From Symsagittifera roscoffensis (taxonomy: Eukaryota; Xenacoelomorpha; Acoela; Convolutidae), in contig NC_087066.1 in NCBI RefSeq assembly GCF_963678635.1, positions 15,237,949 to 15,301,948 of the forward strand: a stretch of DNA of 64,000 bases, in the 5' to 3' direction. Position numbers and translations under genes: made by a program. The notes beneath the pieces were generated by a model. That model ran no database searches. It was not told where the DNA came from and saw only the letters and a program-made list of their open reading frames with translations. This document shows, one piece after another, positions 1 to 12,700 of the stretch (position 1 is the stretch's first letter; each line of letters starts with the position of its first letter).

Positions 1-160
1 GAGAAAGTAACAATCATTCTCACGAATTGATCTATGCTTTTCTCACCAACCCAACAATTTATGCCCCAAGTTAAGCTAACCACCAAAAAATTGTTAAAAC
101 TAACAGTTTAAGAAACTAGAAATCAATAATCCCAACTTGCATCCATCATCCTAAAACCTT

Positions 161-3100
161 ATGTCAAAAAACAACCTAGGAAACAAACAAACAATTGTAA
201 TACACAGCTGTATAATCAATGAAGAAAGATACGAACTCGTAATCAGACCACATAGACAAACAAAATGATACATAAGATTAAAAAGACAAACACTAAGAAA
301 GAAAATTATAAGCAAAGAAAAACAAATTATTCGAAAACGATTTTCAAAACGAAGAAACGCAGTCTCAGAATCAGAAACAAGTGCAATACGAGAACTCCCT
401 AATTTAAAAGACTCAATAAAAGTAAAAGGAAAACGTAGAATAAAAAAGTCATACACAAACAAACCAACACGTCTATACAATTGGAATCAACCAATAAGAA
501 ACATTGAGAATTGCACATTAACAGTTATAAAACACGGAAATGATTCCAAATGAAGAAAATCTCGAAGAGAACTCCAAACTCTCATTTTTGATACATCCTC
601 AAGCTGAAGCTCGGGGACAAGTACAATTTTGCCAGAATGCAATCGTAAATTTATTTGAAAAAGGAGATAGCCCATGCACAAAAGAATTTTCCGATGTAAA
701 AATAAAAAGACAAATCCTTGATCACTATCTCTAAGACATATGCAAAATTACATCACAAAATGGAATATACGCAACAGAAATCAGTTCACCTCATTCTATG
801 GCAGATATCTAATTCAAACAGATGACGTAGATATTGAATTTTCAAAAGTTTTTACAGAATACATTAAAAAATATACAACAACAAAACTCACAAAGAGCAA
901 ATTCAAAATTCACAAACGATATATTTTCACTTATCTATAGCTATTTATCTATACTAGAATTGAAAGACCCTCAAGGCGATTCACCAAATCAAACATCTCG
1001 ATATACAACCGTACGCCAAGAAATAAATGTATTCTCAAAATTTTTAAATGCAATCCGTGAAAATCCTACTAGTAACGAAACAACACAACATGTTAAACGA
1101 GATTTTACAGAAAATCCTAGCATGGCTTATAATCGATTATTTTGTTCACAATATGGAGATCATATCACTAGCAAGAAAAAGTTTTAGACCAGAAACGCAA
1201 ATGATGAAACTATATTAGCAGAACAAACAGATTACGTTTGGGACCCCGAATGGTCTCACGATTCATTTAGTATTATACCAACAGATATATCAAGTCAAGC
1301 AATAATCACTGTTTCGATTGACACAGGTTATGTTAAAGTATACCCCCTTACAGTTGACGCAACACCTTTAAACTGTAACTCATTCTTCCCTGATAGAGCA
1401 GGACACAACAGTTTAAACTCCACTTTTATACAGCAAGACAACTTAAATGGAACGAGAAACCTTACACATTAAAATATTCAAACTCCATCACATTTTGTAA
1501 GTGATGAAATAATTGAAACAAAAACAACAACAGCACAACAAAGCATTTCACCTATTCATCCTAACCTTACAACTCCAAAAACAAATAGCCCAACATTAAC
1601 ACCAACAGCCATACAATCTACAGTAAAAACACTGACAAATGGATTACCAAACATTTTGAACAATAATAAAGCCATAACATAAACAAAAGACTTCATACAG
1701 AAATAAATTTGCAGAGCAAAATTATAGTTTTGTAAATAGATTAAAAACACCAAATTCTTCTAATATGAATACTCAGACGACCTATTCATACTCACAAAAG
1801 CAAAATATACCACAATCAATTTCAAACTCAGTAAATTGTAACGATCAACCACGATCTACGCAGGATCGAAATGAAAATTACCCGTTTTTCCAACAAAACA
1901 AAAATATTACGATTAAAAACTATACTAGAAATCAACCCTCATACTATACAGTTATTTGTTCTCCATCAGATCATGACAAATTTTATAATCAAAATCATCA
2001 ACGATTCAACACAAGCCAAAGACAGCATTGATCAACCAGACAATTTCAAACCATACACACGTGATGAACAAGCACGACACTCAAGAAATAATCCAACACC
2101 ATACAATAGTATCAACCAACTCAAATGCATAACGAAATTCCACTACCGTATTACTTACAACAACATGAAATAACACAAAATCAATTTACAATTTTTTCTC
2201 AAATACCAAACGCCGCAGAATCACTACGAATGACGATGAACCCATAACTAATGGGTGGATCCTTAATATCATCAAAAAAGCCACTAATGGTATTCACAGG
2301 TACAGATCGTGAATACTCTCTAGAAGATTATTTAAATGCAGTCACAGCAAATTCAATTCTGAATATAGGACCTGAACCAATAAATTCGCCACTTCATCAA
2401 AATTGGATACATAGACGCACATCTTTAATCCAAACTACACTTGATGGCGCTGCCCAAAAATGGTTCTAAGTTTCATTTATAGATATTAAATCAGATTGAA
2501 AAAGATTCACACAAGAACTCTCAAAAATCTTCTGAAAGAAACAAACAACATCAAAGAGTTTTATAAAATTAAATTTGTAGACTACCCATTGAAACAAAAA
2601 ATAATTTGTAGTAAGAATTGAAACACTAGTCCGAAAAGCAGACTCAATCAATACGCTTGGTTACAAATATAAAAAGATGACAAAAATCCTAATGATGACT
2701 CTAACTCCTCAATTGCAAAAAATAGCAATGAAATAGAGAGCATCACATCCTTCCTCAATTCGAGAACCCGATTTAGACTTTAGGAAACTAGTAGATAAAC
2801 TAGAACAAACAGAAATCACAATGAAATTTGAAGAAACAGAAATTTTCAAGTTACCAGATGTAAACAATTTTCAAACCACCACTTCACAAATAAATTTTAT
2901 TCATAACTCCGATACAGATTTATCCGAAAAAATCCTTGAGATTTTAAACATCTATGAGAAAAACCCAAATTTTAAGGGTCAACCATCATTCAAAAAATGG
3001 TGTAACTGTTGCCGTAGATACGGACACAGCATTGCCGAATGTAGACAAAAACAACAAGATAATCAAAATAGACCACAAAAACACAGAGAACCAAATCAAA

Positions 3101-3797
3101 AGCTTCATGAAATTATGAAAAAAATTCAAAATCTACCCAACTAAAATATCCATAGTAAAAAAAGTTCAGGTTAGTCAAAAAAAACTCAGTTAGTAAAAAA
3201 AACCACTTCAAAATAACTTTAATTACTCTAGACAACAATCACCTTGCAGATCAAACTATCGAGGACGATCTCCATTTCAAAGAAATTCACAAAATTTCTC
3301 ACAAAATTGATATTGTCGATCATACAGTCGAAACAATCAATATCGAAATAACTACTCAAGATCAAATTCCATCGGAAACAACTGTTCGTTTGATACATTC
3401 AAACTCTCAAAATAGACATTATTCAAATAATCGATCTAGAAACTCCCCATAAAATAGCAATAGATCTAACGATAGGAACATAAACTATTCAAATGATAGA
3501 AATGATCAATATCAAAATAACAGATCACGAGATAATTCAAACAACAGATCAAACTATCAAAGATCAAATTATAATAATTATCCCAATAGATCACGCAATA
3601 ATTCACAAAACAGAAATTCAAATTATCAAAACAGACAGAGAAATTATTCCCAATCACCACATAGGAATAATACACTTTACCATAATTCACAACAACACTA
3701 TCGAAGTAGTAGACCTTATTATCAAAGACAAATAAATCAAGTACAAATTGAAGGAACTCAACCAGACCCTCTGGTTTTGATAATACAGAAAGCATAG
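161..3797 (+). pseudogene. gag: Gag polyprotein, unit A copy 1, degenerate
   Basis: This is the structural (capsid/nucleocapsid) polyprotein of the retroelement, read in segments across frames. An ATG at 161 opens a very basic N-terminal segment (K/R-rich, about residues 40-70) with a TGA early in it. The reading continues in another frame from 540, then in the 834-1680 frame (stops near 1185 and 1470), followed by an N/Q/T/P-rich linker to about 2170. A capsid-like segment runs from 2251 (SLEDYLNAV, DGAAQKWF) to about 2800. A CX2CX4HX4C zinc knuckle lies at about 3001-3045. A tail rich in R, S, N, Y and Q (about 3220-3797) resembles an RNA-binding nucleocapsid extension. Homology of the first 2 kb to Gag is inferred from position and composition; the capsid-knuckle part is more secure. 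Confidence 0.7.
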
Positions 3798-4144
3798 AAT
3801 TGCAATTAAATCACATACATTGCGAATACACAGATAGTGAAAGCGAAACAGAAAATACCATTTCAAGCAACAAGATTCAAGTTGAAAAAGACTATGAACC
3901 AATTATATACGAACAACCAATATTTTCATATTACTTTGAAATCATGATCACTTCCTCCTAAACTGCTATACAAGAGCTATAAATCATAACAAAACAATAG
4001 AAAAATATGTAGAATGTTCAAGCACAAATCATATTTACCAAAATATACCAAAGGAAAGACAACATAACTACTAAAAAATCTGGACAATTCCAATCCTCTT
4101 AGAAAGTTCAAAAAGCTAAAAATCCAATCACGTGACCTTAAAAA

Positions 4145-4420
4145 TGATTTTTTAAATTAGATTCCAGAGCGGAATCAAACATCATCAACATCCCCACTTG
4201 GAATGAAATCAAAATTTTGCATCCAAAACTAATAACTTTCAAAACAACAAGCAGGCTAGCAACAGCACAATGATCAGCCTTAACAAACTATGGAAAAATC
4301 CAACTCTTCCTTGTTCCCACTCGAACAATGGAACAAAAAAAAACTCTTGAGCAAACCATTTAAACAAACCTTCCATATCACAGATATACAACACAATATC
4401 ATCGGAATCCCATTTATTAC
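4145..4420 (+). pseudogene. Retropepsin (aspartic protease), unit A copy 1, active site altered
   Basis: This is the polyprotein-processing protease between gag and RT. The reading contains LDSxAESNIINIPTW with the active-site D-S-G triplet expected at 4160-4168. In this copy the third codon is AGA, giving D-S-R, and a TGA follows at about residue 40. The equivalent position in unit B (12461-12469) reads D-S-G, which supports the assignment. Retropepsins need the D-T/S-G loop, so this copy is predicted inactive. Confidence 0.7.
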
Positions 4421-4929
4421 TAAAAATATTTATAACTATAAATACATTAAACAGCAGAATTCAGATAAAAGACAATTACAAAAGAAAGAAAAACACAGCT
4501 CTAACCGTTTTCCAAAGAGTAAACAAACAACCAACATTTTTTTCCAAGTTCTACCCCATATACAATCAAGAACGGAAATACCTGAAACCACTAGCAGTTT
4601 ACGTATACAACTTTTCAATTAAACAAGTTCACCAATACGATACAAAAAAAACAACATCTATATGTGTCTGACCTTGAATTCAGACCGATTCATAAATTTT
4701 TCCGAGTAACAATCTCATTTATTTAATTTATGAAAAATTCAAACTCAGATGTTATTTTCTACATGTATTTAACAATTATAAATTAACCTAACCTCTAGGA
4801 CTCCTTGATTATTGTGAAACTAATGCAACAACTTCTCCCACAAAGGAAAAAGCATATCGAGTAAAAATTTTTTTACAACTATTTGACATATGTCAATCAA
4901 CCATCCTTGATGAAGAACTATCAATAAAT

Positions 4930-5900
4930 AATAAAATAAGCAATGAAAAACACAACTAGATTATTTCACGAAAACACCTTTTTTAAAATTAACAATTCAA
5001 ATTTCGAAATACAAATCAGAACAACAAAATTTCCTTACAAAGTTCAAACTTCAACACTCTCAGATAACACAAAAAGAATTTGAACAATTAGCCGATTTAT
5101 CAATGAAAAACCAAAAAGTTTACGCACCATCTAATTTTTTTGTTGGAAAAGTAGACTCACCGCTACTTTTATCTCTAAAACCTGATGCAGTTTTCAAAAA
5201 AAACAGAGCAAGTAAAGTCCCAATACACTTGCAAGACAAAGTTAACAGATTACTGGACATATTAGAACAATATGAAATAATTTCCCCAATAAATAAAAAG
5301 AACAGGCAAAAGGAAACACATTCATAAATCCCTTTATCAGTTTAGCAAAAGAAGAATCATAAAAAAGTGTTCTAAATGCAAGATACCTCAATTCACTCAT
5401 TGATGAATCCAAATGTAACTGGCCTAATGAACTAATTCAAGTAATTCTCACAAAAATAAACGGTAATTATTTTTGAACAGCAGACAAGAATAGCGCATAT
5501 AATCAAATGCCACTAGATGAGCAATCACGACGATCAACACAATTCGTTATTGGAAACCAACAATACGAATTTAGTAGACTATTCTATAGAATCTTCATAG
5601 GACCAGCAGCATTCTCAGTATTTATGAGTAAAATTTTTCGACCACTAGTATTTAACAAAAATGCAATAACATATTTAGACGACGTTTTCATGCAATCACA
5701 AACCAAGGACGAAATGTTCATTGTTTAAGCAAAAAATCAAAAAAAATATTACTAAACGAAAACATGAAAACAGCCCCAGATAAATCACACTTTTTCCTAA
5801 CCCGTGTAAAATTTCTTGGACACATAATCAAAAGAAACACTATAACTCTATTAAAATCCCGCATTCATTGACTCAATTCAAAAACTTTAAACTCCCTCCA
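4930..5900 (+). pseudogene. pol: Reverse transcriptase domain, unit A copy 1, degenerate
   Basis: This is a Ty3/gypsy-type reverse transcriptase recognisable across frames. In order it shows the N-terminal fingers (LSLKPDAVF, about 5160), the LNARYLNSLID block (about 5370), the palm block SAYNQMPLDEQ (about 5495-5527, preceded by an in-frame TGA), FVIGNQQYEF (about 5543-5572), the GPAAFSVFMSKIF block (about 5600-5638) and the catalytic box YLDD at 5672-5683. Both catalytic Asp codons are intact, but several stops and frameshifts interrupt the domain. A thumb-like FLxxxVKFLG block follows near 5790. Confidence 0.85.
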
Positions 5901-5911
5901 AAAAACTGAAA

Positions 5912-6547
5912 ATGCAAGAATTTCTTGGAATGCTAAACTTCTTAAGTAAATACGTATATAAAATGCAATTCTATAATATTCTTAGACAACAAAATAATTG
6001 TGAATGGACATCAGAACATCAAACACGGTTTGAAAAAATAAAAAATCTTCTCACTGAACAAATTTCAAACACAATTCCAGATCTAGACCAACCGTTTTAC
6101 GCAATGTGCGACGCTTCTATTTTTGGCATCGGCGCAGCACTAATACAGTCTCACAACTGAACGAATAAAAAGAACCTCATTTCCACAAACACAAGACTGT
6201 TTACACAAGCTGAACTTAGACTCTTTACCCTTATGAGAGAATGCACAGCCATAATATATACTCTCACGGAAAATGAATTTTTAATACTTGGATCAAAACA
6301 TGCAACAGTTTTATTCAGAGACCATAAACCCATAATTTTTCTTTTCACACAAAAATCCAATCCAAACCATAAAGTTTATAGATTTCAATTAATTTTAATG
6401 AAATTCCCAAACTTACATATAATTGGGACAGCAGGAAAAAAGCTTGCACTACACGATACTCTCAGTAGAAATACACCACCTGAAATACACCGCCTAAATA
6501 CACCACCTGACAAGAAAAACAACAGTAGAAATACCACAGAACACTAA
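5912..6547 (+). pseudogene. pol: RT connection and RNase H domain, unit A copy 1, degenerate
   Basis: This follows the RT in the order expected for Ty3/gypsy pol. MQEFLGMLNFLSKYV at 5912 is the conserved RT-to-RNase H linker. CDAS (6117-6128) carries the first RNase H Asp, and RECTAIIYTL (about 6236-6265) carries the conserved Glu. FRDHKPI (about 6318-6338) matches the DHKPL-type block, and LxDTLSRN (about 6450-6470) closes the domain. A TGA at about 6158 and a frameshift split it into two readings, 5912-6160 and 6233-6547. Confidence 0.85.
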
Positions 6548-8182
6548 ATGTTTCCTTGCAAAAGGTGAAACTTCACCACGATTAGAATGCAAATATACAG
6601 TAAAGTTTGATAATGATTAATCAGAAATAAACAAATTATTACATTTCCCATTATAAATAGATTGTCAAAACAATCACTACGGAGTAGATCTAATAGGTTA
6701 ATCTACATTTAAACCAATTCCATACTCATCATGGATTAAAAACAATACACAACAAAAACCAATCAGACAACAATCATACAGAAAAGATCTATTCCCTTTA
6801 ATTGAAAAAGAAAGTTTATTTGACACTAAAAATGTATCAGGCCCACCAAACACTGATACAAAATACACGATAAATCAAGTCTTTAACCTCTATGATTCTT
6901 TAGACACAATACCTCTATCGAAAATAGAAGTTGAAAACATTTTTCTACCAAACACAGAAAAACTAACACTAGAATTACCCCAAAAACATCAAAACCTTGA
7001 CCCAGTTATTAGACATTAAAACCTTGGCACAAGTATGAAATTTAACCAATTAAACCGATAACACATTTCTAGGAAATAAAAAACTTCTTAGATATTTCCG
7101 AAAATTTAATACCACTTCTATAAACGAAAACACAGATTTTCTAAAATACCAAACACCTGATCTCAAAGTACCGTACCTACCCTTAAGTATGATGCTTATA
7201 GCTTTTCATACTTCACATTCATTATATACTAAAGGACACTCAAGATCAGAAAAAAACATAGTCCAATCTTATTCGAATTTTTTATTTCCCAAATGCACCA
7301 ATTTAGATTAAAAAATTATGCAATGTTTGTATTACATGCCAATTACAAAAACCATACCCATATCAAAAACAAATTGCAGAAAAGCAAGATTTTAAAAGAT
7401 AAAGTCTATATTTCAACCACTGAATTTCATTCGATACAAAAGGACCAATATTACCATCCTCAGAAGGAAACTCATTTATAATGGTCATAGTCGGCGCATT
7501 ATTCCACTACGTAGCTTTTAACCCAGTACCCCATTGTAATGCTTACTATGAATATACAACGTTTTATGAACACTGGATAGCAAAATTCTGATTACCCGAA
7601 ATCCTTGTTGCAGACAATGGCACTGAATTCATAAAAAAACGAATTAATCACACTATGTCACTTATAAAATATTAAACACAAACAACGTACATCACATGCA
7701 CCTTGGACTAATGGATTAGTCGAAGGCATGAACTGTTCATTACACAAATACCTCAGATGTATCATAAACGTAAATGATACACGATATACTGAATGGTCAA
7801 CGGATGTAAAATTAATCCCTTTAGATTAAAACTCACAAATCCCAACAACTTTAGGATTATCACACTATGAAATAGTTTTTAATCAAAAACCACAAAAACC
7901 AATAATGTTTACAGCAATTTTTTCAAAAAAACACTCAAGGATATTGCCGACCAACCAAAGAATCATTATGTTACAATCTACCGCTACATACCCACCATGA
8001 AGATCACTTTCATCATCCACAAATCCTAAAACTAGCTTCTGGTACACACACCAAATGGATTCTGAACAGAGGTAAAAAACACAATAATATTTATCAAAAA
8101 GTAGCAAAAACCTTGTTACAAAGAAAAATAATAATTCCCAAATGAATTCTCGATTCACACCGGCTACAAATTTAAAATCGGA
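6548..8182 (+). pseudogene. pol: Linker and integrase domain, unit A copy 1, degenerate and 3' truncated
   Basis: About 650 bases of decayed linker lead into an integrase. The HTxHSLYTKGHS-like segment at about 7205-7240 fits the N-terminal zinc-binding part. The DDE core begins at about 7470, where the first catalytic Asp codon is GGC (Gly, 7493-7495) in this copy but GAC in the near-identical second copy. DNGTEF (7613-7630) supplies the second Asp, preceded by an in-frame TGA at about 7589. The C-terminal part runs to 8182, where the sequence jumps to the gag of unit B. The end of pol and everything downstream are therefore missing from unit A. Confidence 0.8.
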
Positions 8183-8189
8183 ACATATG
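8183..8189 (+). other. Unit A/unit B recombination junction, copy 1
   Basis: The 7-mer acatatg is shared by the 3' part of pol (compare 43416-43422, where pol continues normally) and by the gag region (736-742). Left of it the sequence follows pol; right of it the sequence follows gag from position 743. This is the signature of a non-homologous or microhomology join that deleted the end of unit A and the start of unit B. The same junction occurs at 35149-35155. Confidence 0.8.
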
Positions 8190-11100
8190 CAAAATTACAT
8201 CACAAAATGGAATATACACAACAGAAATCAGTTCACCTCATTTTATGGCAGATATCTAATTCAAACAGATGGCGTAGATATTGAATTTTCAAAAGTTTTT
8301 ACAGAATACATTAAAAAATATACAACAACAAAACTCACAAAGAGCAAATTCAAAATTCACAAACGATATAATTTCACTTATCTATAACTATTTATCTATA
8401 CTAGAATTGAAAGACCCTCAAGGCGATTCACCAAATCAAACATCTCGATATACAACCGTACGCCAAGAAATAAATGTATTCTCAAAATTTTTAAATGCAA
8501 TCCGTGAAAATCCTACTAGTAACGAAACAACCTAACACGTTAAACGAGATTTACAAAAAAATCTAGCATGGCTTGTAATCGATTATTTTGTTCACAATAT
8601 TGAGATCATATCACTAGCAAGAAAAACTTTTAGACCACAAAACGCAAAAGATGAAACTATATTAGCAGAACAAACAGATTACGTTTGGGACCCCCGAATG
8701 GTCTCACGATTCCTTTAGTATTATACCAACAGATATATCAAGTCAAGCAATAATCACTGTTTCTATTGACAAAGATTATCTTAAAGTATACCCCTTTACA
8801 GTTGATGCAACACCTTTAAACTGTAACTCATTCTTCCCTGATAGAGCAGGACACAACAGTTTAAACTCCACTTTTATACAGCAAGACAACTTAAACGGAA
8901 CAAGAAACCTTACACAACAAGATATTCAAACTCGATCACATTTCGTAAGTGATGAAACAATTGAAATAATAACAACAACAGCACAACAAAGCATTTCACC
9001 TATTCATTCTAACCTTACAACTCCAAAAACAAATAGCCCAACATTAACACCAACAGCCATACCATCTAAAGTAAAATCCTCTGTTGCTCAAAAATACTGA
9101 CAAATGGATTACCAAACATTTTGAACAATAATAAAGCCATAACATAAACAAAAGATTTCACACAGAAATAAATTTGCAGAGCAAAATTATAGTTTTGTAA
9201 ATAGATTAAAAACACCAAATTCTTCTAATATGAATACTCAGACGACCTATTCATACTCGCAAAAGCAAAATATACCACAATCAATTTCAAACTCAGTAAA
9301 TTGTAACGATCAACCACGATCTACGCAGGATCGAAATGAAAATTACCCGTTTTTCCATAAAAACAAAAATATTACGATTAAAAACTATACTAGAAATCAA
9401 CCCTCATACTATACAGTTATTTGTTCTCCATCAGATCATGACAAATTTTATAATCAAAATCATCAACGATGTGCCAGTCGGTCATGTTTGGAAATTTGAC
9501 CTTGAGAAAAGCAAGAGCACTTAATTTTGGGGTGAAATTTAATTTTTCAAAAATTCGAATGGAGCCTGTCATGCACGATTTTCTCGCGATAACTGAAAAC
9601 CGAAAAAGAGAAATCAGAACAATCGAGTGACAAACGCGGGAAAGTTGCAAGATAAATCGGTAGGAAATTGCTATTCGCAATTTCCGAGACAATAATAATC
9701 TAGAGTAGAGCTGTCCTATTTGAAATAGAAGACAGAGTGTTCCCGAGAACTGGACAATTATCCAACTGGTCAACTATTCAAACTGGACCAGAGTGAACCT
9801 TCGGTGGAAAGGTGGACAGCTTGAGTGTCCCAATGGTCCACATAAAACTGCATTCTAGAGTACAAACTTATTCCTGTTGTTGAAACTGACAAACATTAAA
9901 CTCATTTAGTTACACCATTTAATTCTTGAGTTGCTTACCGACTTAATTACTCCCAATTCTTGAGCGTGATACAATGTGAGTACCAATTTAAATTTCTAGA
10001 GTGTGTTTTATAATTGTTATGTTGAGGTAAGGCGAGTTTTAGGTTGATCCATCTGAAATGGATCAAAGTTCCACTGTCTAATAAAAAGTAACTTAACGGA
10101 TTGTTCCGACCCGGTTTTTAACGGCGTTCATGTATTTTGGGTATCTAGAGACCTAAGTATGGGGACGTTCCTAATTCTAGAGTGGGGGATATTTTAGTAG
10201 TAGCCTTTAAGCTGTAACGGGTCGTAGTCTCATGTCACAGACGAACCGAATTGGCTCCGACTGATTTGAGGTAGAAAAACACAAGAGATAGTGTCCCTGA
10301 CTCTTGAGCCAATGGTTATAGGGCCTATTTTTCTTAAGCCTCATGTGTGACTACAGTAGACGAATGTTACACGATTCAACACAAGCCAAAGACAGCATTG
10401 ATCAACCAGACATTTTCAAACCATACACACGTGATGAACAAGCACGACACTCAAGAAATAATCCAACACCATACAATAGTATTTTTCAATCACAAAACCC
10501 AATCAATACAGAATCTTATCAACCAACTCAAATGCATAACGATATTCCACTACCGTATTACTTACAACAACATGAAATAACACAAAATCAATTTACAATT
10601 TTTTCTCAAATACCAAACGCGGCAGAATCACTACGAATGACGATGAACCCATAACTAATGGGTGGATCCTTAATATCATCAAAAAAGCCACTAATGGTAT
10701 TCACAGGTACAGATCGTGAATACTCTGTAGAAGATTATTTAAATGCAGTCACAGCAAATTCAATTCTGAATATAGGACCTGAACCAATAAATTCGCCACT
10801 TCATCAAAATTGGATACATAGACGCACATCTTTAATCCAAACTACACTTGATGGCGCTGCCCAAAAATGGTTCTAAGTTTCATTTATAGATATTAAATCA
10901 GATTGAAAAAGATTCACACAAGAACTCTCAAAAATCTTCTGAAAGAAACAAACAACATCAAAGAGTTTTATGCAATTAAATTTGTAGACTACCCATTGAA
11001 ACAAAAAATAATTTGTAGTAAGAATTGAAACACTAGTCCGAAAAGCATACTCAATCAATACGCTTGGTTACAAATATATAAAGATGACAGAAATCCTAAT

Positions 11101-12098
11101 GATGACTCTAACACCTCAACTGCAAAAAATAGCAATGAAAAAGAGAGCATCACATCCTTCCTCAATTCGAGAACCCGATTTAGACTTTAGGAAACTGGTA
11201 GATAAACTAGAACAAGCAGAAATCACAGTGAATTTTGAAGAAACAGAAATTTTCAAGTTACCAGATGTAAACAATATTCAAACCACCACTTCACAAATAA
11301 ATATTACTCATGACTCCGATACAGATTTATCCGAAAAAATCACTGAGATTTTAAACACCTATGAGAGAAACCCAAATTTTAAAGGTCAACCGTCATTCAA
11401 AAAACAAGTTCAAAATCTACCCAACTAAAATATCCATAGTAAAAAAAATTCAGGTTAGTCGAAAAAAACTCAGTTAGTAAAAAAAACCACTTCAAAATAA
11501 CTCTAATTACTCTAGACAACAATCACCTTGCACATCAAATTATCGAGGACGATCTCCATTTCAAAGAAATTCACGAAATTTCTCACAAAATCGATATAGT
11601 CGACCGACAATCGAAGCAATCAATATCGAAATAACTACTCAAGATCAAATTCCATCGGAAACAACTGTTCGTTTGATACATTCAAACTCTCAAAATAGAC
11701 ATTATTCAAATAATCGATCTAGAAACTCCCCATAAAATAGCAATAGAAACTATTCCAACGATAGGAACAGAAATAATTCAAATGATAGAACTCATCAATA
11801 TCAAAATAACAGACCACGAGATAATTCAAACAACAAATCAAACAACAAATCAAACTATCAAAGATCAAATTATAATAATTATCCTAATAGATCACGCAAA
11901 TATTCACAAAACAGAAATTCAAGTTATCAAAACAGACAGAGAAATTGTTCCCAATCACCACATAGGAATAATACACTTTACCATAATTCACAACAACACT
12001 ATCGAAGTAGTACACCTTATTATCAAAGACAAATATATCAAGTACAAATTGAAGGAACTCAACCAGACCCCCTGGTTTTGATAATACAGAAAGCATAG
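8190..12098 (+). pseudogene. gag: Gag polyprotein, unit B copy 1, degenerate, zinc knuckle deleted
   Basis: This repeats unit A gag from position 743 onward, interrupted by a 901-bp insertion at 9470-10370. The 8281-8535 segment and the N/Q/T-rich linker match unit A. The stop present in unit A near 1470 is CAA here. The capsid-like segment restarts at 10658. The 11084-11428 reading stays open but lacks 41 codons that in unit A encode the CX2CX4HX4C knuckle, leaving an in-frame join at about 11405. The R/S/N/Y-rich tail ends at 12098. Confidence 0.7.
9470..10370. mobile_element. 901-bp insertion in unit B gag, solo-LTR-like, copy 1
   Basis: Unit A is continuous across the equivalent site, so this is an insertion. 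It is flanked by a 4-bp duplication, acga (9466-9469 and 10371-10374). It starts TGTGCC and ends TGTTAC, so the ends are TG...AC rather than TG...CA. It has no convincing ORF. The motif ctagag occurs five times along it (from about 9700 to 10180), always in the same orientation. A solo LTR of another retroelement is the simplest reading; family unknown. The same insertion sits at 36436-37336. Confidence 0.6.
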
Positions 12099-12444
12099 AA
12101 TTGCAATTAAATCGCTTAAATTGCGAATCCACAGATAGTGAAAGCGAAACAGAAAATACAATTACAAGCAACAAGATTCATGTTGAAAAAGACGATGAAC
12201 CAATTATATACGAACAACCAATATTTTCATATTACTTTGAAAATCATGATCACTTCCTCCTAAACTGCTATACAAGAACTATAAATCATAACAAAACAAT
12301 AGAAAAACATGTAGAATGTTCAAGCACAAATCATATTTACCAAACTATACCAAAGGAAAGACAACCTAACTACTAAAAATCTGGACAATTCCGATCCTCT
12401 TAGAAAGTCCAAAAAGCAAAAAATCCAATCACGTGATCTTAAAA

Positions 12445-12700
12445 ATGATTTTTTAAATTAGATTCCGGAGCGGAATCAAACATCATCAACATCCCCACTT
12501 GGAATGAAATCAAAATTTTGCATCCAAAACTAATAACTTTCAAAACAACAAGCAAGCTAGCAACAGCACAAGGATCAGCCTTAACAAACTATGGAAAAAT
12601 CCAAATCTTCCTTGTTCCCACTCGAACAATGGAACAAAATAAACTCTTGAGCAAACCATTTAAAAAAACCTTCCATATCACAGATATATAACACAATATC
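12445..12700 (+). pseudogene. Retropepsin, unit B copy 1, D-S-G retained
   Basis: This is equivalent to 4145-4420. Codons 12461-12469 read Asp-Ser-Gly, followed by AESNII and a recognisable LATAQGSALTNYGK block that is intact where unit A has a stop. The downstream flap and C-terminal part is frameshifted. Sequence similar to the start of the protease-RT spacer continues to the truncation at 13018. Confidence 0.7.

Noticed and set aside
151-480. 109-codon minus-strand ORF with hydrophobic segments
   Set aside because: It is the antisense of the basic K/R-rich gag N-terminus. A-rich sense DNA gives F/L/I-rich antisense frames. The same applies at 27117-27446.
3466-3795. Minus-strand ORF of 109 codons rich in Y, V, F and C, and a + strand I/H/T-rich frame
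   Set aside because: Both are other-frame readings of the R/S/N/Y-rich gag tail.
2251-8182. Alternative genetic code reading TGA, TAA or TAG as sense
   Set aside because: Different copies show different sense codons at the stop positions (Gly, Arg, Lys, Gln), frameshifts are also common, and the DUF229 exons read normally with the standard code. Decay explains it better.
9417-9773. 118-codon minus-strand ORF in the 901-bp insertion
   Set aside because: No domain is recognised and the composition is ordinary. It overlaps the insertion edge, so it cannot be a native gene of either part.
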